From the NCBI GenBank assembly GCA_038148895.1, contig JBBVGQ010000003.1: DNA of 64,000 nucleotides; one strand, written 5' to 3'. How positions within the stretch are numbered: position 1 is the stretch's first letter; each line of letters begins with the position of its first letter. Made by a program: the position numbers and the translations under genes. Under the pieces are notes generated by a model, which did not search any database, had not been told where the DNA came from, and was given only the letters and a program-made list of their open reading frames with translations. Positions 45,805 to 55,749 of the stretch are shown piece after piece. The DNA comes from Tamlana sp038148895. GTDB lineage: Bacteria; Bacteroidota; Bacteroidia; Flavobacteriales; Flavobacteriaceae.

Positions 45805-46929
45805 CTAATTTAACCTGTAAACTTCAGCTCCTGCCAAAAGAAAACAACCCAAACCATAATCTTCAAAATCTGGAACTTTATCATAAGACAATGGCTGACC
45901 ATCTTTTGGTTCTTTTCCGGTAGATTGTAAATACCCTAAAAAGCCGTTTTTATGTACTGCTTCCTTTACCATGGCATCCCATCCTTTAATAACCACAGGA
46001 AGATATTTTTCTCTATCTAAAATACCGTTGTTAATACCATAAGCCATTCCGTAAACAAATAATGCCGTTCCTGATGTTTCTTTACCTCCATAATGCGTTG
46101 GGTCGTGCAAACTCACATTCCAAAACCCATCTTTGCGTTGGATGGGAACTAGTGCTTGCGCCATAGATTTTAAATCAATAATGTACTGCTCCCTGTGGGG
46201 TGCATCTTCTGGTATAATAGACAATGTTTTTGCCAAAGCCCCAATTACCCAACCGTTGCCACGACTCCAATAAGAATCCTCTCCATTGGGCTCCGTATAA
46301 GGAGGGTCAAAATCAGCATCGCGCCACCAAAGACCGTCCTTGGGATTATAAAGTCCATTATCTCCATGTTTATCTCTAGTAAACATGTACATATCGTACA
46401 TTTTATCAAAATAACGCTCATCGTTTTCCAAAACGCCTAATTTTGCAAACACTGGCATGCCCATTTGTATGGCGTCTATCCATGACCAATCATCCAATTG
46501 AGGTGTATTCAATAGCATATTCATGCACGCTTTTGTTGCTTTTAACTTTTTGGAATCAGGTTCTAAATTGTATAAATCTATATACGTTTGTGCCGCACAA
46601 TAATCATCGGCATTTCGATTAGCAGCACCATGCCTAAAGCTCCAATTGTGGAATTCAGCCCAATCATATGCATAGTTATAGTATTCCTCTTTTGGGTATA
46701 TTTCATGCAATGCCATAAGTCCTTCGTAATACACACCACGCGTCCAGATATTACTTGGTCGTTCTTTGTTGGTAACAATTGTTTTACCGACATCCGGCCA
46801 CTTTTCCATAAAATATTTGTTGGTCAATTGCATATAATGCAACACTTCCTTTTTATCGGGAATTTCCTGAGCGGTTATCAATTGTAACGATAAAAATGCA
46901 ATTAAAAAATAAGCGATACGTGTATTCAT
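45805..46929 (-). CDS. GH105 unsaturated rhamnogalacturonyl/glucuronyl hydrolase
   Basis: 374 residues with a signal peptide (MNTRIAYFLIAFLSLQLITAQ) and the (alpha/alpha)6 barrel of YteR/GH105. Segments visible are WTRGVYYEGLMALHEIYP, the catalytic-Asp stretch NADDYCAAQTYIDLY, WSWIDAIQMGMPVFAKLG, and SYWSRGNGWVIGALAKTL. GH105 enzymes hydrate the terminal 4,5-unsaturated uronic acid left by polysaccharide lyases and free the next sugar, rhamnose in the case of rhamnogalacturonan or ulvan. It sits 11 bp downstream of the GH106 gene in the same operon. Confidence 0.92.
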   Translation of the reverse strand: MNTRIAYFLIAFLSLQLITAQEIPDKKEVLHYMQLTNKYFMEKWPDVGKTIVTNKERPSNIWTRGVYYEGLMALHEIYPKEEYYNYAYDWAEFHNWSFRHGAANRNADDYCAAQTYIDLYNLEPDSKKLKATKACMNMLLNTPQLDDWSWIDAIQMGMPVFAKLGVLENDERYFDKMYDMYMFTRDKHGDNGLYNPKDGLWWRDADFDPPYTEPNGEDSYWSRGNGWVIGALAKTLSIIPEDAPHREQYIIDLKSMAQALVPIQRKDGFWNVSLHDPTHYGGKETSGTALFVYGMAYGINNGILDREKYLPVVIKGWDAMVKEAVHKNGFLGYLQSTGKEPKDGQPLSYDKVPDFEDYGLGCFLLAGAEVYRLN

Positions 46930-46939
46930 TTTGTTGTAT

Positions 46940-49672
46940 TTAGTTTAAAGCTGTTAATTTAACTGGACCAAGGATACCCGAAGGCATTGGACTCCATTTT
47001 GTGGCATCAAATTTTTGATAATCTTTGTTTACCATGTTTATCTCATAAAAGTTTTTCCATTCTTCACCGCGTAACTCCTTTGCTCGTATTCTATTGGCGG
47101 AAAGATTGGTAACTTCAAGTATCATTGTGTTTTTACCTTCAACAAGTGGGCCAATATTAATTTCAAAAGGATTTGCCCAAAGCGTGCCTACATAATTGCC
47201 GTTTATCCAAACTTTGGCGCTTTCCCGAACATCGCCCAAGGTTAATCCCCAATTTTTGACTGAAGCATCTGGATTTTCAAACTCTATTTCGTATTTAGCT
47301 GTTCCCGAAAAGTTTTCAGCTTTTTCGCCCAAGGTTGTCCAAGAAACCAACTCAGGCATAACAGCAGCATCGGGTAATTCTGGTCCCCCTCTTAAAAACG
47401 AGATTTGCCAAACTCCCTCAATATCATAGGTTTTGTTAGTGCTTTCAGAATAGTTCCATTCGGCAACAGATGTGCTTTCAGCCGTTTTTAAAAATAAAGC
47501 ATCCCCAGGTTTTATGTTTACTTTCACTAAAGTTTTTTTATTTTCGATTTTCACTTCAGCTTTACCGTAAGCATTTGTTTTTGGGTCTAAAATTAAAGCA
47601 TACTCAGCATCACTATTAATTGGAATGAATTGATTTATAGCTTTTGAAGTATGATTTACCAAGTAATAAATTTTATTGCCATTACTATCTCGTCTAATAT
47701 ATTTTAAACCGGTTTCAACCAACGTTTCTGGGTAAATATTGGCATCTCCTAAATCAGAATAAATATCTTTTGATGGTTGAGCAATTGCACTATTATTTTC
47801 TAAAAGTTGCTTTAACTTGTTATTTTCTTTTTCGTAATTATTGAAGCCTGGGACCGATTCTGGAACATCTTGGAAAATAATATTAGCTCCTTGTTTTTTC
47901 AAAGCGATTAATTTTTCCAAGGTTTTTAGTGGCATGTATTTACAAGTTGGAATGACTAAAGCTTTGTAATTTCCTCCGGGTAATTGAATGGTGCTGTCTT
48001 TAACGGTAGCTTTAGCAATAAAGTTGTCTGATATAAAATCAACACCATAACCCTTTTGCATTAAACCTTTTGTGGTATCATAAAACGGTTCGTGGTGCAA
48101 CCATTCTTCCAAAGAATGTATTTTAAACTGAAAAAACAATGAACCATTTAAATACGTATTCCAAACATCATAAATGGACCAATATAATAAAGTTTCATTA
48201 TCTGGCTGGCCCTCCTGCAACAACGATTGACAATTGGCAATGTATGAAAATAGTTGGTTTTCGTCTTCACCAATAGACAAATTTGGATTGAAGTTTACTG
48301 AAGCATAAAATTTCCAACCCGGCCATTCTGCACGTTCTGGCGAATAAGTAGTTCCATGCAAAAACACATGGTTTACGCCATTTAAAAATAAATCTTCCAC
48401 TTCTGGTTTACATTGTGATAAGGCCACTTTAAAATGGTCCCGCAACCATGTGAACGTCTCAGAAGAAGTTAATGGCTTACCTGAAATATGTGCCGCAGAT
48501 GATGAAAACTTAAGCATTACTGGGTCAGCATCGCCCTCGCGGATATCTTCCATCTCACGTCGTAATCCCGGAATATCATAAGGCATGGAGCCAAAAGTTT
48601 CACACTCTGGAATATCGGCCGAGGCATATAAATCGATTAAATTTCCCGGAGAACCGTGGGCTTGTAATCTCGATTTAAAATTGTGGTTGTTTGCCCACTG
48701 CGTCCAAGGTTCATCAAATTTATAGAGCAACAAATCCGATAAGGTTTCTCGGTAATCACTTTTTAACCGGTTGCCTTCATCAGTATCTTCTTCGCTCAAT
48801 AATAAAGGTAAAAAAGGTTTTAAATCGTAGCCTCGATAATGTTGAAACGCCTCAAAAAAGTTAGGTGTAAAATCGGTGCCATAGACTTCATAGCTGTCAT
48901 TAAAAATAGATCGGATTTTTCCCGAGAAACCAATAAAAGCTTCGCCAAAAGGTTTTACGTATGTATTTAATGCCTCTTCAGAATAATGGTCTAATGTAAA
49001 TCCTTTTGCACCGGGAGCAGCACGCTTTACTTGTTGTCCTGTTTTTCCTGTGAAGACTGCAATAATAGTATAATTATCGTCTTTGGCTTCCCATACAATT
49101 TTGTTGCCTTTCATTTCGGAAGTTAAATCCAAATAAGCGCCACTTTCTCCATAAGCCAAAACATAATTTAAAGTAGCGGGCTGCCTTTCTCTGGGGTTTT
49201 CAACCCTGATTTCCTTTGAAAAAGTTTCTCCCTTTTTTACTTCATATTTTTGGGTGATCAATTTTGTTGCAGCATATTCTCTAGTTACTTGGGGGCCGCC
49301 ATAAGGCCAACCAGTACCCAAAGTTAAATCGACTTGCATGCCCAAACTATCGGCCACTTTTGTGGTATAGCTTAACATGTGCATCCATTTTGGTGATAGG
49401 TAATTAATAAAATTTTCTTCCTCACCTTTTACACCATAAATAGGGGCAATTTCCACTCCTCCAATACCAACTTTTTGCAAATCGATTAGGTTTTGCTTGA
49501 TGTTAGCGGAATCTACCGCACTACCCATCCACCACCAACGAGTCCAAGGTTTTGTTTCTGATTTAATTTCTGGAAAAATAGTGGCATCTGCCGTTTCAGT
49601 ATTTTTTTTCCCTGAACACGAAAACATTAAAATGCTTGATAAAGCAATTACAATAAGATTAGTTTTTTGCAT
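46940..49672 (-). CDS. GH106 alpha-L-rhamnosidase
   Basis: 910 residues, lipoprotein signal MQKTNLIVIALSSILMFSC. The mature start has the GH106 signature TKPWTRWWWMGSAV (about 40-53), then GIGGVEIAPIYGV and TLGTGWPYGGPQV. A long barrel and insert region follow, including SSETFTWLRDHFKVALSQ and INHVFLHGTTYSP-like stretches, and C-terminal jellyroll domains (about 760-905: VWINGNYVGTLWANPFEINIG). It removes terminal alpha-L-rhamnose from oligosaccharides. Ten bp separate it from the PL22-like gene. It supplies the rhamnose consumed by the operon at 29.8-37.6 kb. Confidence 0.92.
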   Translation of the reverse strand: MQKTNLIVIALSSILMFSCSGKKNTETADATIFPEIKSETKPWTRWWWMGSAVDSANIKQNLIDLQKVGIGGVEIAPIYGVKGEEENFINYLSPKWMHMLSYTTKVADSLGMQVDLTLGTGWPYGGPQVTREYAATKLITQKYEVKKGETFSKEIRVENPRERQPATLNYVLAYGESGAYLDLTSEMKGNKIVWEAKDDNYTIIAVFTGKTGQQVKRAAPGAKGFTLDHYSEEALNTYVKPFGEAFIGFSGKIRSIFNDSYEVYGTDFTPNFFEAFQHYRGYDLKPFLPLLLSEEDTDEGNRLKSDYRETLSDLLLYKFDEPWTQWANNHNFKSRLQAHGSPGNLIDLYASADIPECETFGSMPYDIPGLRREMEDIREGDADPVMLKFSSSAAHISGKPLTSSETFTWLRDHFKVALSQCKPEVEDLFLNGVNHVFLHGTTYSPERAEWPGWKFYASVNFNPNLSIGEDENQLFSYIANCQSLLQEGQPDNETLLYWSIYDVWNTYLNGSLFFQFKIHSLEEWLHHEPFYDTTKGLMQKGYGVDFISDNFIAKATVKDSTIQLPGGNYKALVIPTCKYMPLKTLEKLIALKKQGANIIFQDVPESVPGFNNYEKENNKLKQLLENNSAIAQPSKDIYSDLGDANIYPETLVETGLKYIRRDSNGNKIYYLVNHTSKAINQFIPINSDAEYALILDPKTNAYGKAEVKIENKKTLVKVNIKPGDALFLKTAESTSVAEWNYSESTNKTYDIEGVWQISFLRGGPELPDAAVMPELVSWTTLGEKAENFSGTAKYEIEFENPDASVKNWGLTLGDVRESAKVWINGNYVGTLWANPFEINIGPLVEGKNTMILEVTNLSANRIRAKELRGEEWKNFYEINMVNKDYQKFDATKWSPMPSGILGPVKLTALN

Positions 49673-49681
49673 GGTTTTAGT

Positions 49682-50941
49682 CTAGTGGTGTTTTTTAATA
49701 TCTACAGCATAAATTTGAGTATTTCCTTCAAAGTTAGCTCTAAAAATGATTTGATTTCCATCTGGGGAAAAATGTACGTTGGGTTCTAAATCGTAATTGT
49801 GATTTTTCATGTTTACAAGCTTGGTTGACACCAAGCTATCTCCTTGAGGTGTGAAATGATACAGCCACATGCCGTCTTTGGCACGTGCTACTTGACCAGG
49901 GTCACCGCCATCGCCAGCAAATGTTTTTTGATCTGGCGAAATATTAAAGTGAATAGACCACTCATCACGTTTTAAAGCATATCGAGTTTCTTCTTCTTTT
50001 CCTAAATGTTTTCCTGCTAAGTAAAAGGTAACGCTTCTAGGAATTTGAAGGTCGAACCAAATGGTTTTTCCATCGCGGCTGAAGAATTCATGACCTGCAA
50101 TTTCACGCTCAACAGTTCTTTTGTGCATCAATTCATTTTTTAATGTTTCAATGTTAATTGTCCATATTCTATCTACTTTATGCCATGGACCTTCATGACA
50201 ATACATTAATAACTCTGGAATGGTAGGTGAAAATTGGATATGGTTTAACCAAGCATTTTCGGAATATATGGTGTTGAAAGCTTTGGTATTCACATTTATG
50301 GTAAACAAACTCCTCTCAAGTTTGGCTTCATAAATTTTATCAAAATAACTTGACTTGGCAGGATTCTTCTTAAAAATCTCATTTTCTTCTTTGGTAATTA
50401 AAGCGCCTGCCAAAAGGGTTTCATCAGCATTTAATGTGGAAGCCGAACCTAAAATATCATTATCAAACTTGTAAATGAACTCCGTTTCATGTGTATCTAT
50501 ATGTGTAGAAAAAACGCTGTCTTTAATCTGATAAAAAACTTTTCGGGTTTTAGGGCCAACTATTTCACCTCTTTTTCCTCCAACCCTATGGGTTATTTGG
50601 TCAATTTCCCTAGTTTGTAGGTTAATGGTGAAAAATTGATTACCCGTTTCAGTTTGTCCAGAAAAAACCATTAAATCATCTTTTCCATCCATCGACTTTA
50701 AAAATGGATTATTATGAAAGTAAAAACTTCGGTTACCACCTTCTCTATCGACCAACTTTTCAACTTTATGCCCCGTAGTAGAATCAATCCAAACTTTTGC
50801 CAAAGAACTCTCTTTTCCCGTTTCCATCATTGGAATCTGAACCACTTCGTGCTCTGCAACAATACTGTCTTTTGATTTATTTTTTTTGCAAGAAAAATTT
50901 AGTGCAATTAACAATGTCAAAGTTAGATTGGTAAGTTTCAT
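49682..50941 (-). CDS. PL22-like oligogalacturonide lyase family protein
   Basis: 419 residues, lipoprotein signal MKLTNLTLTLLIALNFSC. The mature protein is a seven-bladed propeller of the oligogalacturonide lyase type: repeated 'F.FSPDG.I.F' blades, NHIQFSPTIPELLMYCHEGPWH followed by RIWTIN, REIAGHEFFSRDGKTIWFD, and HFNISPDQKTFAGDGGDP, which hold the family's His/Gln metal and catalytic residues. PL22 enzymes cleave short uronides to unsaturated monomers. It is the first gene of the five-gene minus operon and is preceded by three copies of the regulon half-site. Lipidation places it in the periplasm or on the outer membrane, unlike cytoplasmic Ogl. Confidence 0.82.
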   Translation of the reverse strand: MKLTNLTLTLLIALNFSCKKNKSKDSIVAEHEVVQIPMMETGKESSLAKVWIDSTTGHKVEKLVDREGGNRSFYFHNNPFLKSMDGKDDLMVFSGQTETGNQFFTINLQTREIDQITHRVGGKRGEIVGPKTRKVFYQIKDSVFSTHIDTHETEFIYKFDNDILGSASTLNADETLLAGALITKEENEIFKKNPAKSSYFDKIYEAKLERSLFTINVNTKAFNTIYSENAWLNHIQFSPTIPELLMYCHEGPWHKVDRIWTINIETLKNELMHKRTVEREIAGHEFFSRDGKTIWFDLQIPRSVTFYLAGKHLGKEEETRYALKRDEWSIHFNISPDQKTFAGDGGDPGQVARAKDGMWLYHFTPQGDSLVSTKLVNMKNHNYDLEPNVHFSPDGNQIIFRANFEGNTQIYAVDIKKHH

Positions 50942-50954
50942 AAATAATTTTCAA

Positions 50955-51043
50955 TAAAAATAAGTCTCTAAGCCATTTCTCCTATCCTGTGGCATCCTGT
51001 TTTGTTTGATTATACTTAATAATCTATCCTGTAAAACTACAAT
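50955..51043 (-). promoter_or_regulatory. Promoter of the PL22/GH106/GH105/GH2/GH43 operon with triple activator half-sites
   Basis: Read on the minus strand, AACAGGATGC CACAGGATAG (51001-50982) is a direct repeat with 10-bp period. Nineteen bp later lies the -7 element TATTTTTA (50962-50955). A further half-site TACAGGATAG is at 51033-51024, 42 bp upstream of the proximal one (about four helical turns), possibly an auxiliary site. Confidence 0.65.
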
Positions 51044-51055
51044 TCACTAAAAACG

Positions 51056-51102
51056 AACATGTAAGAACAGGATACACAAACTTTTACTTTTCAATAAATT
51101 TA
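51056..51102 (+). promoter_or_regulatory. Promoter of the divergent PL22-like gene with direct-repeat activator site
   Basis: AACATGTAAG AACAGGATAC (51056-51075) matches the regulon repeat; 19 bp later is TAAATTTA (51095-51102) in the -7 position. Together with the minus-strand copies it forms a divergent control region of about 190 bp between two lyase-like genes. Confidence 0.6.
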
Positions 51103-51130
51103 AGAAAACTAATCAAATAAATTATAAAGC

Positions 51131-52390
51131 ATGTTTCAAATTAAACAAGTTTTGGTCACGACATTATGCATTGCATTTTATTCAAATTTTATTCCCGCTC
51201 AAATAGTTGAAGGCAAAGATTATTCTGCTCTTTCGGATGTTGACCATACTTTTGACATGGCTGGCGATGATATTTTTGGGCAACGTTTCCCTTCAGAGAA
51301 TTTCACATACATCGATAAAGTCACAGGTATTAAAGTAAACGCTCTTACAACATCTCGACATAGCAACTCCAAAATGTATCAAACACATCCGCAATGGACG
51401 GCAGATGGAAAGTATATTGTTTTTTCTTCCAATAGAACTTCCACAAAAGATAATTGGGACAGACAATACTATGCTGTTTCTGTGGACAATTTTGAAATTG
51501 TACAAATAACAACTGGTAAAGGCGGAAGGAATCTGCATCTAGGCTGGCATAAAAATGTAGCTTACCTAGTAAAAGAAAATAAGCTAATTGAACTAAATTT
51601 AGAAAAACTTTTAGCTGATAGTGAACATAATTCTGTTAAGAGCCCTGAAGCTTATGAAAGATTGATTGCTGAGATACCAGATTCAATTAAACCTTCAGGT
51701 ATAGGATTAGACGCCAAAGAAGAATCCGCGTTTTTTTCAACAAAACTAAATGAAGAAAACCACGCCATTTATAGAATAGATTTTAAAACGGGAAAGACCT
51801 CCCAAATTCTTGAGGTTCCTTTTCGTATAGGTCATTTACAAAACAATCCATATGTATCTGGAGAAATTATGTATTGCTGGGAAACAGGTGGAGATTCACC
51901 ACAGCGCATATGGCTTTTAACTATAGATTCAAAAGGAAAAGTCTCCAACAAACCTCTATATGAAGAAAGACCAAACGATTGGGTAACCCATGAAGTATTT
52001 ATGGGGCCTGATAAAGTCTTATTTCATTTAATGGGACATATTGATAGATTGAAAAAAAACCAGACAGGAATTTACTCTATTAACTTAAGAACCAACGAGC
52101 TCACTTTTCATGGCCAATCCGATATAGATGGAGGCTATTGGCACTGCAACGCAACTCCCGACGGCAAATGGATTGCTGCTGATACCTTTGATGGCAAACT
52201 TTATAGATTAAATGCATCTAACCCCAAAGATACTGTTTTATTAACCCAAGGCCATCGCCTATTAAGCACCAGTCCTTTTTCAAAAGAAGCACATATGCAC
52301 CAATCTGTAAGTCCTGATGGTAAATGGGTTTTGTTTAATTCTAGTTTATTAACAGATAACGACATCATGATTGTCCCTTTAACCAATTAA
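51131..52390 (+). CDS. PL22-like seven-bladed propeller protein, probable lyase
   Basis: 419 residues with a signal peptide (MFQIKQVLVTTLCIAFYSNFIPAQ). Propeller blades include HPQWTADGKYIVFSSNR (about 94-110), NLHLGWHKNVAYL, GHLQNNPYVSGEIMYCWETGG, YWHCNATPDGKWIAADTFDG and MHQSVSPDGKWVLFNSS. The HxQ and HxNxxPDG positions correspond to the metal/catalytic His sites of PL22 in the gene across the intergenic region, but overall the two are only distantly alike. Ulvan lyases of PL24/PL25 are also propellers, so substrate class is open. It is transcribed alone, divergently from the operon at 40.9-50.9 kb. Confidence 0.7.
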   Translation: MFQIKQVLVTTLCIAFYSNFIPAQIVEGKDYSALSDVDHTFDMAGDDIFGQRFPSENFTYIDKVTGIKVNALTTSRHSNSKMYQTHPQWTADGKYIVFSSNRTSTKDNWDRQYYAVSVDNFEIVQITTGKGGRNLHLGWHKNVAYLVKENKLIELNLEKLLADSEHNSVKSPEAYERLIAEIPDSIKPSGIGLDAKEESAFFSTKLNEENHAIYRIDFKTGKTSQILEVPFRIGHLQNNPYVSGEIMYCWETGGDSPQRIWLLTIDSKGKVSNKPLYEERPNDWVTHEVFMGPDKVLFHLMGHIDRLKKNQTGIYSINLRTNELTFHGQSDIDGGYWHCNATPDGKWIAADTFDGKLYRLNASNPKDTVLLTQGHRLLSTSPFSKEAHMHQSVSPDGKWVLFNSSLLTDNDIMIVPLTN

Positions 52391-52454
52391 TGTTATGAAT
52401 TAACGGGCCATAATTTTCTCTGTTCTGCATAACATTTTAAGTCTATTTTTTTTA

Positions 52455-52500
52455 AGCATGTAAGTACAGGATAGTCACAGAAACAATTATATATACTTTG
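52455..52500 (+). promoter_or_regulatory. susC promoter with direct-repeat activator site
   Basis: AGCATGTAAG TACAGGATAG (52455-52474) is followed 18 bp later by ATACTTTG (52493-52500), a near-consensus -7 element. The resulting mRNA leader of about 150 nt contains the exact palindrome at 52547-52560. Confidence 0.65.
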
Positions 52501-52546
52501 GCACCAAAGTTTAAATTTTTCAGAATAAAAAATAATAGTTTTTTGA

Positions 52547-52560
52547 TGTAATCGATTACA
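52547..52560 (+). promoter_or_regulatory. Exact palindrome TGTAATCGATTACA upstream of susC (LacI-like operator)
   Basis: A perfect 14-bp palindrome with central CG, the symmetry typical of LacI/GalR-family operators. It lies about 40 bp downstream of the predicted transcription start, a road-block repressor position. Related sites stand before the T9SS protein gene and the PL9 lyase gene. No LacI regulator is in the window. Confidence 0.55.
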
Positions 52561-52657
52561 AATATTTTATAAATTTTTTTTTGATATTTTTTCGTTTGTA
52601 TCTAAATTCTGTTAAATTTACTCAACTAAACAATTATTAACTAAACTAAATTAATTT

Positions 52658-55600
52658 ATGAATCAATCTTTATTCAAGTATTGTATTTGTATTTCTTTTC
52701 TGTTTTTCGGTCTTTTAGCGACCGCACAAGAAAAAACAGTTACAGGAAATGTAAAGGATGGAAACGAGGTACCGCTAGCCGGTGTAAACGTTTTAATTAA
52801 GAACTCTTCTAAGGGAACTTTAACAGATTTTGACGGTAATTTTAGTATTGAAGCCAAAGAAGGTGACATTTTGGTGCTTTCTTACATTGGTATGAAAACT
52901 ACTCAAATAACCGTAGATTCTAGATCAAGTTACTCTGTTGTTATGCAAGAAGATGCTGCACAGTTAAGTGAAGTGGTGGTAGTAGGTTATGGTACCCAAA
53001 GAAAATCGGATTTAACGGGGTCCATTGTTAGTGTTAGTGCAGAAGACCTAACCACTAGACCAGTTAACGACGCTCTTCAAGCTATGCAAGGTAAAGCAGC
53101 TGGTGTAGACATTACATCAAATGAAAGACCTGGTGAGCTAGGAGCAATTACAATCCGTGGGGTGCGTTCATTAACCGCATCAAACTCGCCTCTTTATGTA
53201 TTGGATGGAATTCCATTAATCACTGGAGGAATCCAAAACCTAAACCCACAAGATATCGAATCTATCGATATTCTTAAAGATGCCTCGGCAACGGCCATTT
53301 ATGGTTCAAGAGGTGCCAACGGTGTTGTTATTGTTACAACCAAAAAAGGTAAAACAGGTAGATTTACTATTAATTTCAATTCGTCTTTAACTACAGACAA
53401 AATCCATGAATTCTCACCACTTTTTAATGCCGGTGAATATGTAGAATATCGTCGTTGGGCAAAATATTACAATGGTGAATCTTCAGTTAGAGGTGACCAA
53501 CCAACCCAAGCAAACGATGCTACAATCTTTACAGGCGATGACACCGCATGGAACAACATCCTTAGAGGATGGGAAGGCGGCTCTTGGGATGGGTCTAAAT
53601 TAATTTCAACAGATTGGACGGATTTTATTACCAGAACTGGAATTACTACCCAAAACACCTTAAGTGTTAGTGGTGGTACAGAAAAAATGAAAGCCTATGG
53701 TTCTTTTGGTTATACCGATAATAAAGGTGTGGTTAAAGGTCAAGGCTTTAAACGCTACAGCGGTATTGCCAATGTTGATTTTACACCAACTGACTGGTTC
53801 TCTTTTGGAGCTAGCTTAAACACTTCATATAGTATACAGGAGTATGGCCAATCAACCGCAGGTAACGTTGGTGTTTCTGTAAGGGATGGCTTGTATGAAA
53901 GTGCTCGTACTATCTTTCAGTACACCCTGCCATATGACAGTAATGGAGAAAGAATAGAATTTCCTGGTGGAGATATTGCTGTAAAAACCATTATAGATGA
54001 GGAGAAATATTCTCAAGATCAGCGTGTTACTTTACGTGCTTTTGGTAGTTTTTATGGGCAAATAGACTTTGGTGCCTTTATACCAGCTTTAGAAGGTTTA
54101 AAGTATAGAACAAACTTTGGTCCTGATATTGAAACTTACCGAGATGGAATTTTCCTTGATGCTCAATCAGTTATCAGAAATGGTTCTGCTTATGCATCAT
54201 TAGATAAAAGACAGCGTTTATCTTACACCCTTGACCATTTGTTATATTACAATAAAACTATTGACAAACATGATTTTGGTGTAACATTACTTCAAAGCCA
54301 GACTCAATTTGAAGAGGAATCAAGCACAATGTCTGCAGATAACATTCCGTTCCCAAGCCAAAAATGGAACAATTTAGGATCAGTAAGTAGTTTAAGAACT
54401 TGGGGGTCTGGTCTAATTGAAAGAGAATTGCTTTCTTATATGGGACGTTTAAATTACACATTTGATGATAAATATCTGTTAACTGTGGCTGGACGTTGGG
54501 ATGGTGCATCTCAGTTGGCTGATGGTAACAGATGGGCATTTTTCCCTAGTGTTGCTTTAGGCTGGAGTATAGATAAGGAAGATTTTATGGGAGGTGTTGA
54601 TTTTGTAAACCAACTCAAACTCCGTTTAGGTTATGGTGTAACCGGTAACTCAGCCATTGATCCATACGAAACTAAAGGTCGTCTTAATGGATTGTTTTAC
54701 CCTATAGGCAGTACACCTACACCTGGCCAAGAGAATGTTGAAACACTTGCTAACCAAGAATTAAGTTGGGAGCAAACCACACAGTATAACTTAGGTATTG
54801 ATTTTTCATTACTAGGATCTAAAATTTATGGAAGTTTGGATTTCTATACTTCTAAAACTACAGATTTGCTTCTTGAAAAATTAATTCCATCAGTAACTGG
54901 TTTCACAAGTACCTTTGCAAATATTGGAGAAACTAAGACCAATGGTATTGATTTAACATTGAGTACTGTGAACGTCTCAAGTGGAGATTTTGAGTGGAGT
55001 ACTACACTCAATGCATCTTACCAAAACAACGAAATAGTATCTTTAGCAAACGGTAAAGAAGATGACTTGGTTAACACTTGGTTTATAGGAGAATCTCAAG
55101 ACGTAATTTATGATTATGAAGCTGCTGGTATTTGGCAAGAATCTGACGCTGCAGAAATGGCTCTATTCAATGCTAATGGACACTCGTTTACGGCTGGTAA
55201 TGTGCGCCCAGTAGACCAAAATGGTGATTATGTTATTGATGCAAACAACGACCGTGTAATAATTGGTAGCGAAATACCAAAATACATTGTTGGTTTAACC
55301 AATACTTTTAACTATAAAAACATTGAATTGTCTATCTTCTTATATGGTCGTATGGGCTACAAATACAATGCTGGTGGTGAAGGCTTAGTTGGACGTTACA
55401 ACCAAAGAAGAGTTGATTACTATACTGAAGCTGACCCTAATTCAGACTACCAAAAACCAATTTACTCAGCTGGTTTCGGCGACCAATATTTTAGATCACT
55501 AGGTTATGAAAATGGTTCATTCTTAAAGATCCGTAATATTTCATTGGGGTATAATTTCCCTGAAAACATTACAGACCACCTAGGAGTGTCTAAGTTAAGA

Positions 55601-55720
55601 TTTTATGTGCAAGCACTCAACCCAGGCTTTGTGTTCAACAAGGTGCCTTGGATAGATCTTGACGTAAGATACCATGCTTCTAATAGAGGTTTTGTAACAG
55701 GTATTAATCTAGAATTTTAA
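52658..55720 (+). CDS. susC: SusC/RagA-family TonB-dependent glycan transporter
   Basis: 1020 residues. Signal peptide to about 23 (...LLATAQ), CarboxypepD_reg-like domain (about 26-105: VTGNVKDGNEVPLAGVNVLIK), then the SusC hallmark LSEVVVVGYGTQRKSDLTGS (about 104-123). The plug domain follows (about 115-230: ALQAMQGKAAGVDI, DILKDASATAIYGSRGANGVVIVTTKKG), then the barrel to the C-terminal phenylalanine (GINLEF). Together with the following SusD it imports polymer fragments across the outer membrane using TonB energy. It is the first gene of its transcript, with both regulon motifs in front. Confidence 0.96.
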   Translation: MNQSLFKYCICISFLFFGLLATAQEKTVTGNVKDGNEVPLAGVNVLIKNSSKGTLTDFDGNFSIEAKEGDILVLSYIGMKTTQITVDSRSSYSVVMQEDAAQLSEVVVVGYGTQRKSDLTGSIVSVSAEDLTTRPVNDALQAMQGKAAGVDITSNERPGELGAITIRGVRSLTASNSPLYVLDGIPLITGGIQNLNPQDIESIDILKDASATAIYGSRGANGVVIVTTKKGKTGRFTINFNSSLTTDKIHEFSPLFNAGEYVEYRRWAKYYNGESSVRGDQPTQANDATIFTGDDTAWNNILRGWEGGSWDGSKLISTDWTDFITRTGITTQNTLSVSGGTEKMKAYGSFGYTDNKGVVKGQGFKRYSGIANVDFTPTDWFSFGASLNTSYSIQEYGQSTAGNVGVSVRDGLYESARTIFQYTLPYDSNGERIEFPGGDIAVKTIIDEEKYSQDQRVTLRAFGSFYGQIDFGAFIPALEGLKYRTNFGPDIETYRDGIFLDAQSVIRNGSAYASLDKRQRLSYTLDHLLYYNKTIDKHDFGVTLLQSQTQFEEESSTMSADNIPFPSQKWNNLGSVSSLRTWGSGLIERELLSYMGRLNYTFDDKYLLTVAGRWDGASQLADGNRWAFFPSVALGWSIDKEDFMGGVDFVNQLKLRLGYGVTGNSAIDPYETKGRLNGLFYPIGSTPTPGQENVETLANQELSWEQTTQYNLGIDFSLLGSKIYGSLDFYTSKTTDLLLEKLIPSVTGFTSTFANIGETKTNGIDLTLSTVNVSSGDFEWSTTLNASYQNNEIVSLANGKEDDLVNTWFIGESQDVIYDYEAAGIWQESDAAEMALFNANGHSFTAGNVRPVDQNGDYVIDANNDRVIIGSEIPKYIVGLTNTFNYKNIELSIFLYGRMGYKYNAGGEGLVGRYNQRRVDYYTEADPNSDYQKPIYSAGFGDQYFRSLGYENGSFLKIRNISLGYNFPENITDHLGVSKLRFYVQALNPGFVFNKVPWIDLDVRYHASNRGFVTGINLEF

Positions 55721-55749
55721 CCCATTAAATTTTTAAAAATTTTTGATTT

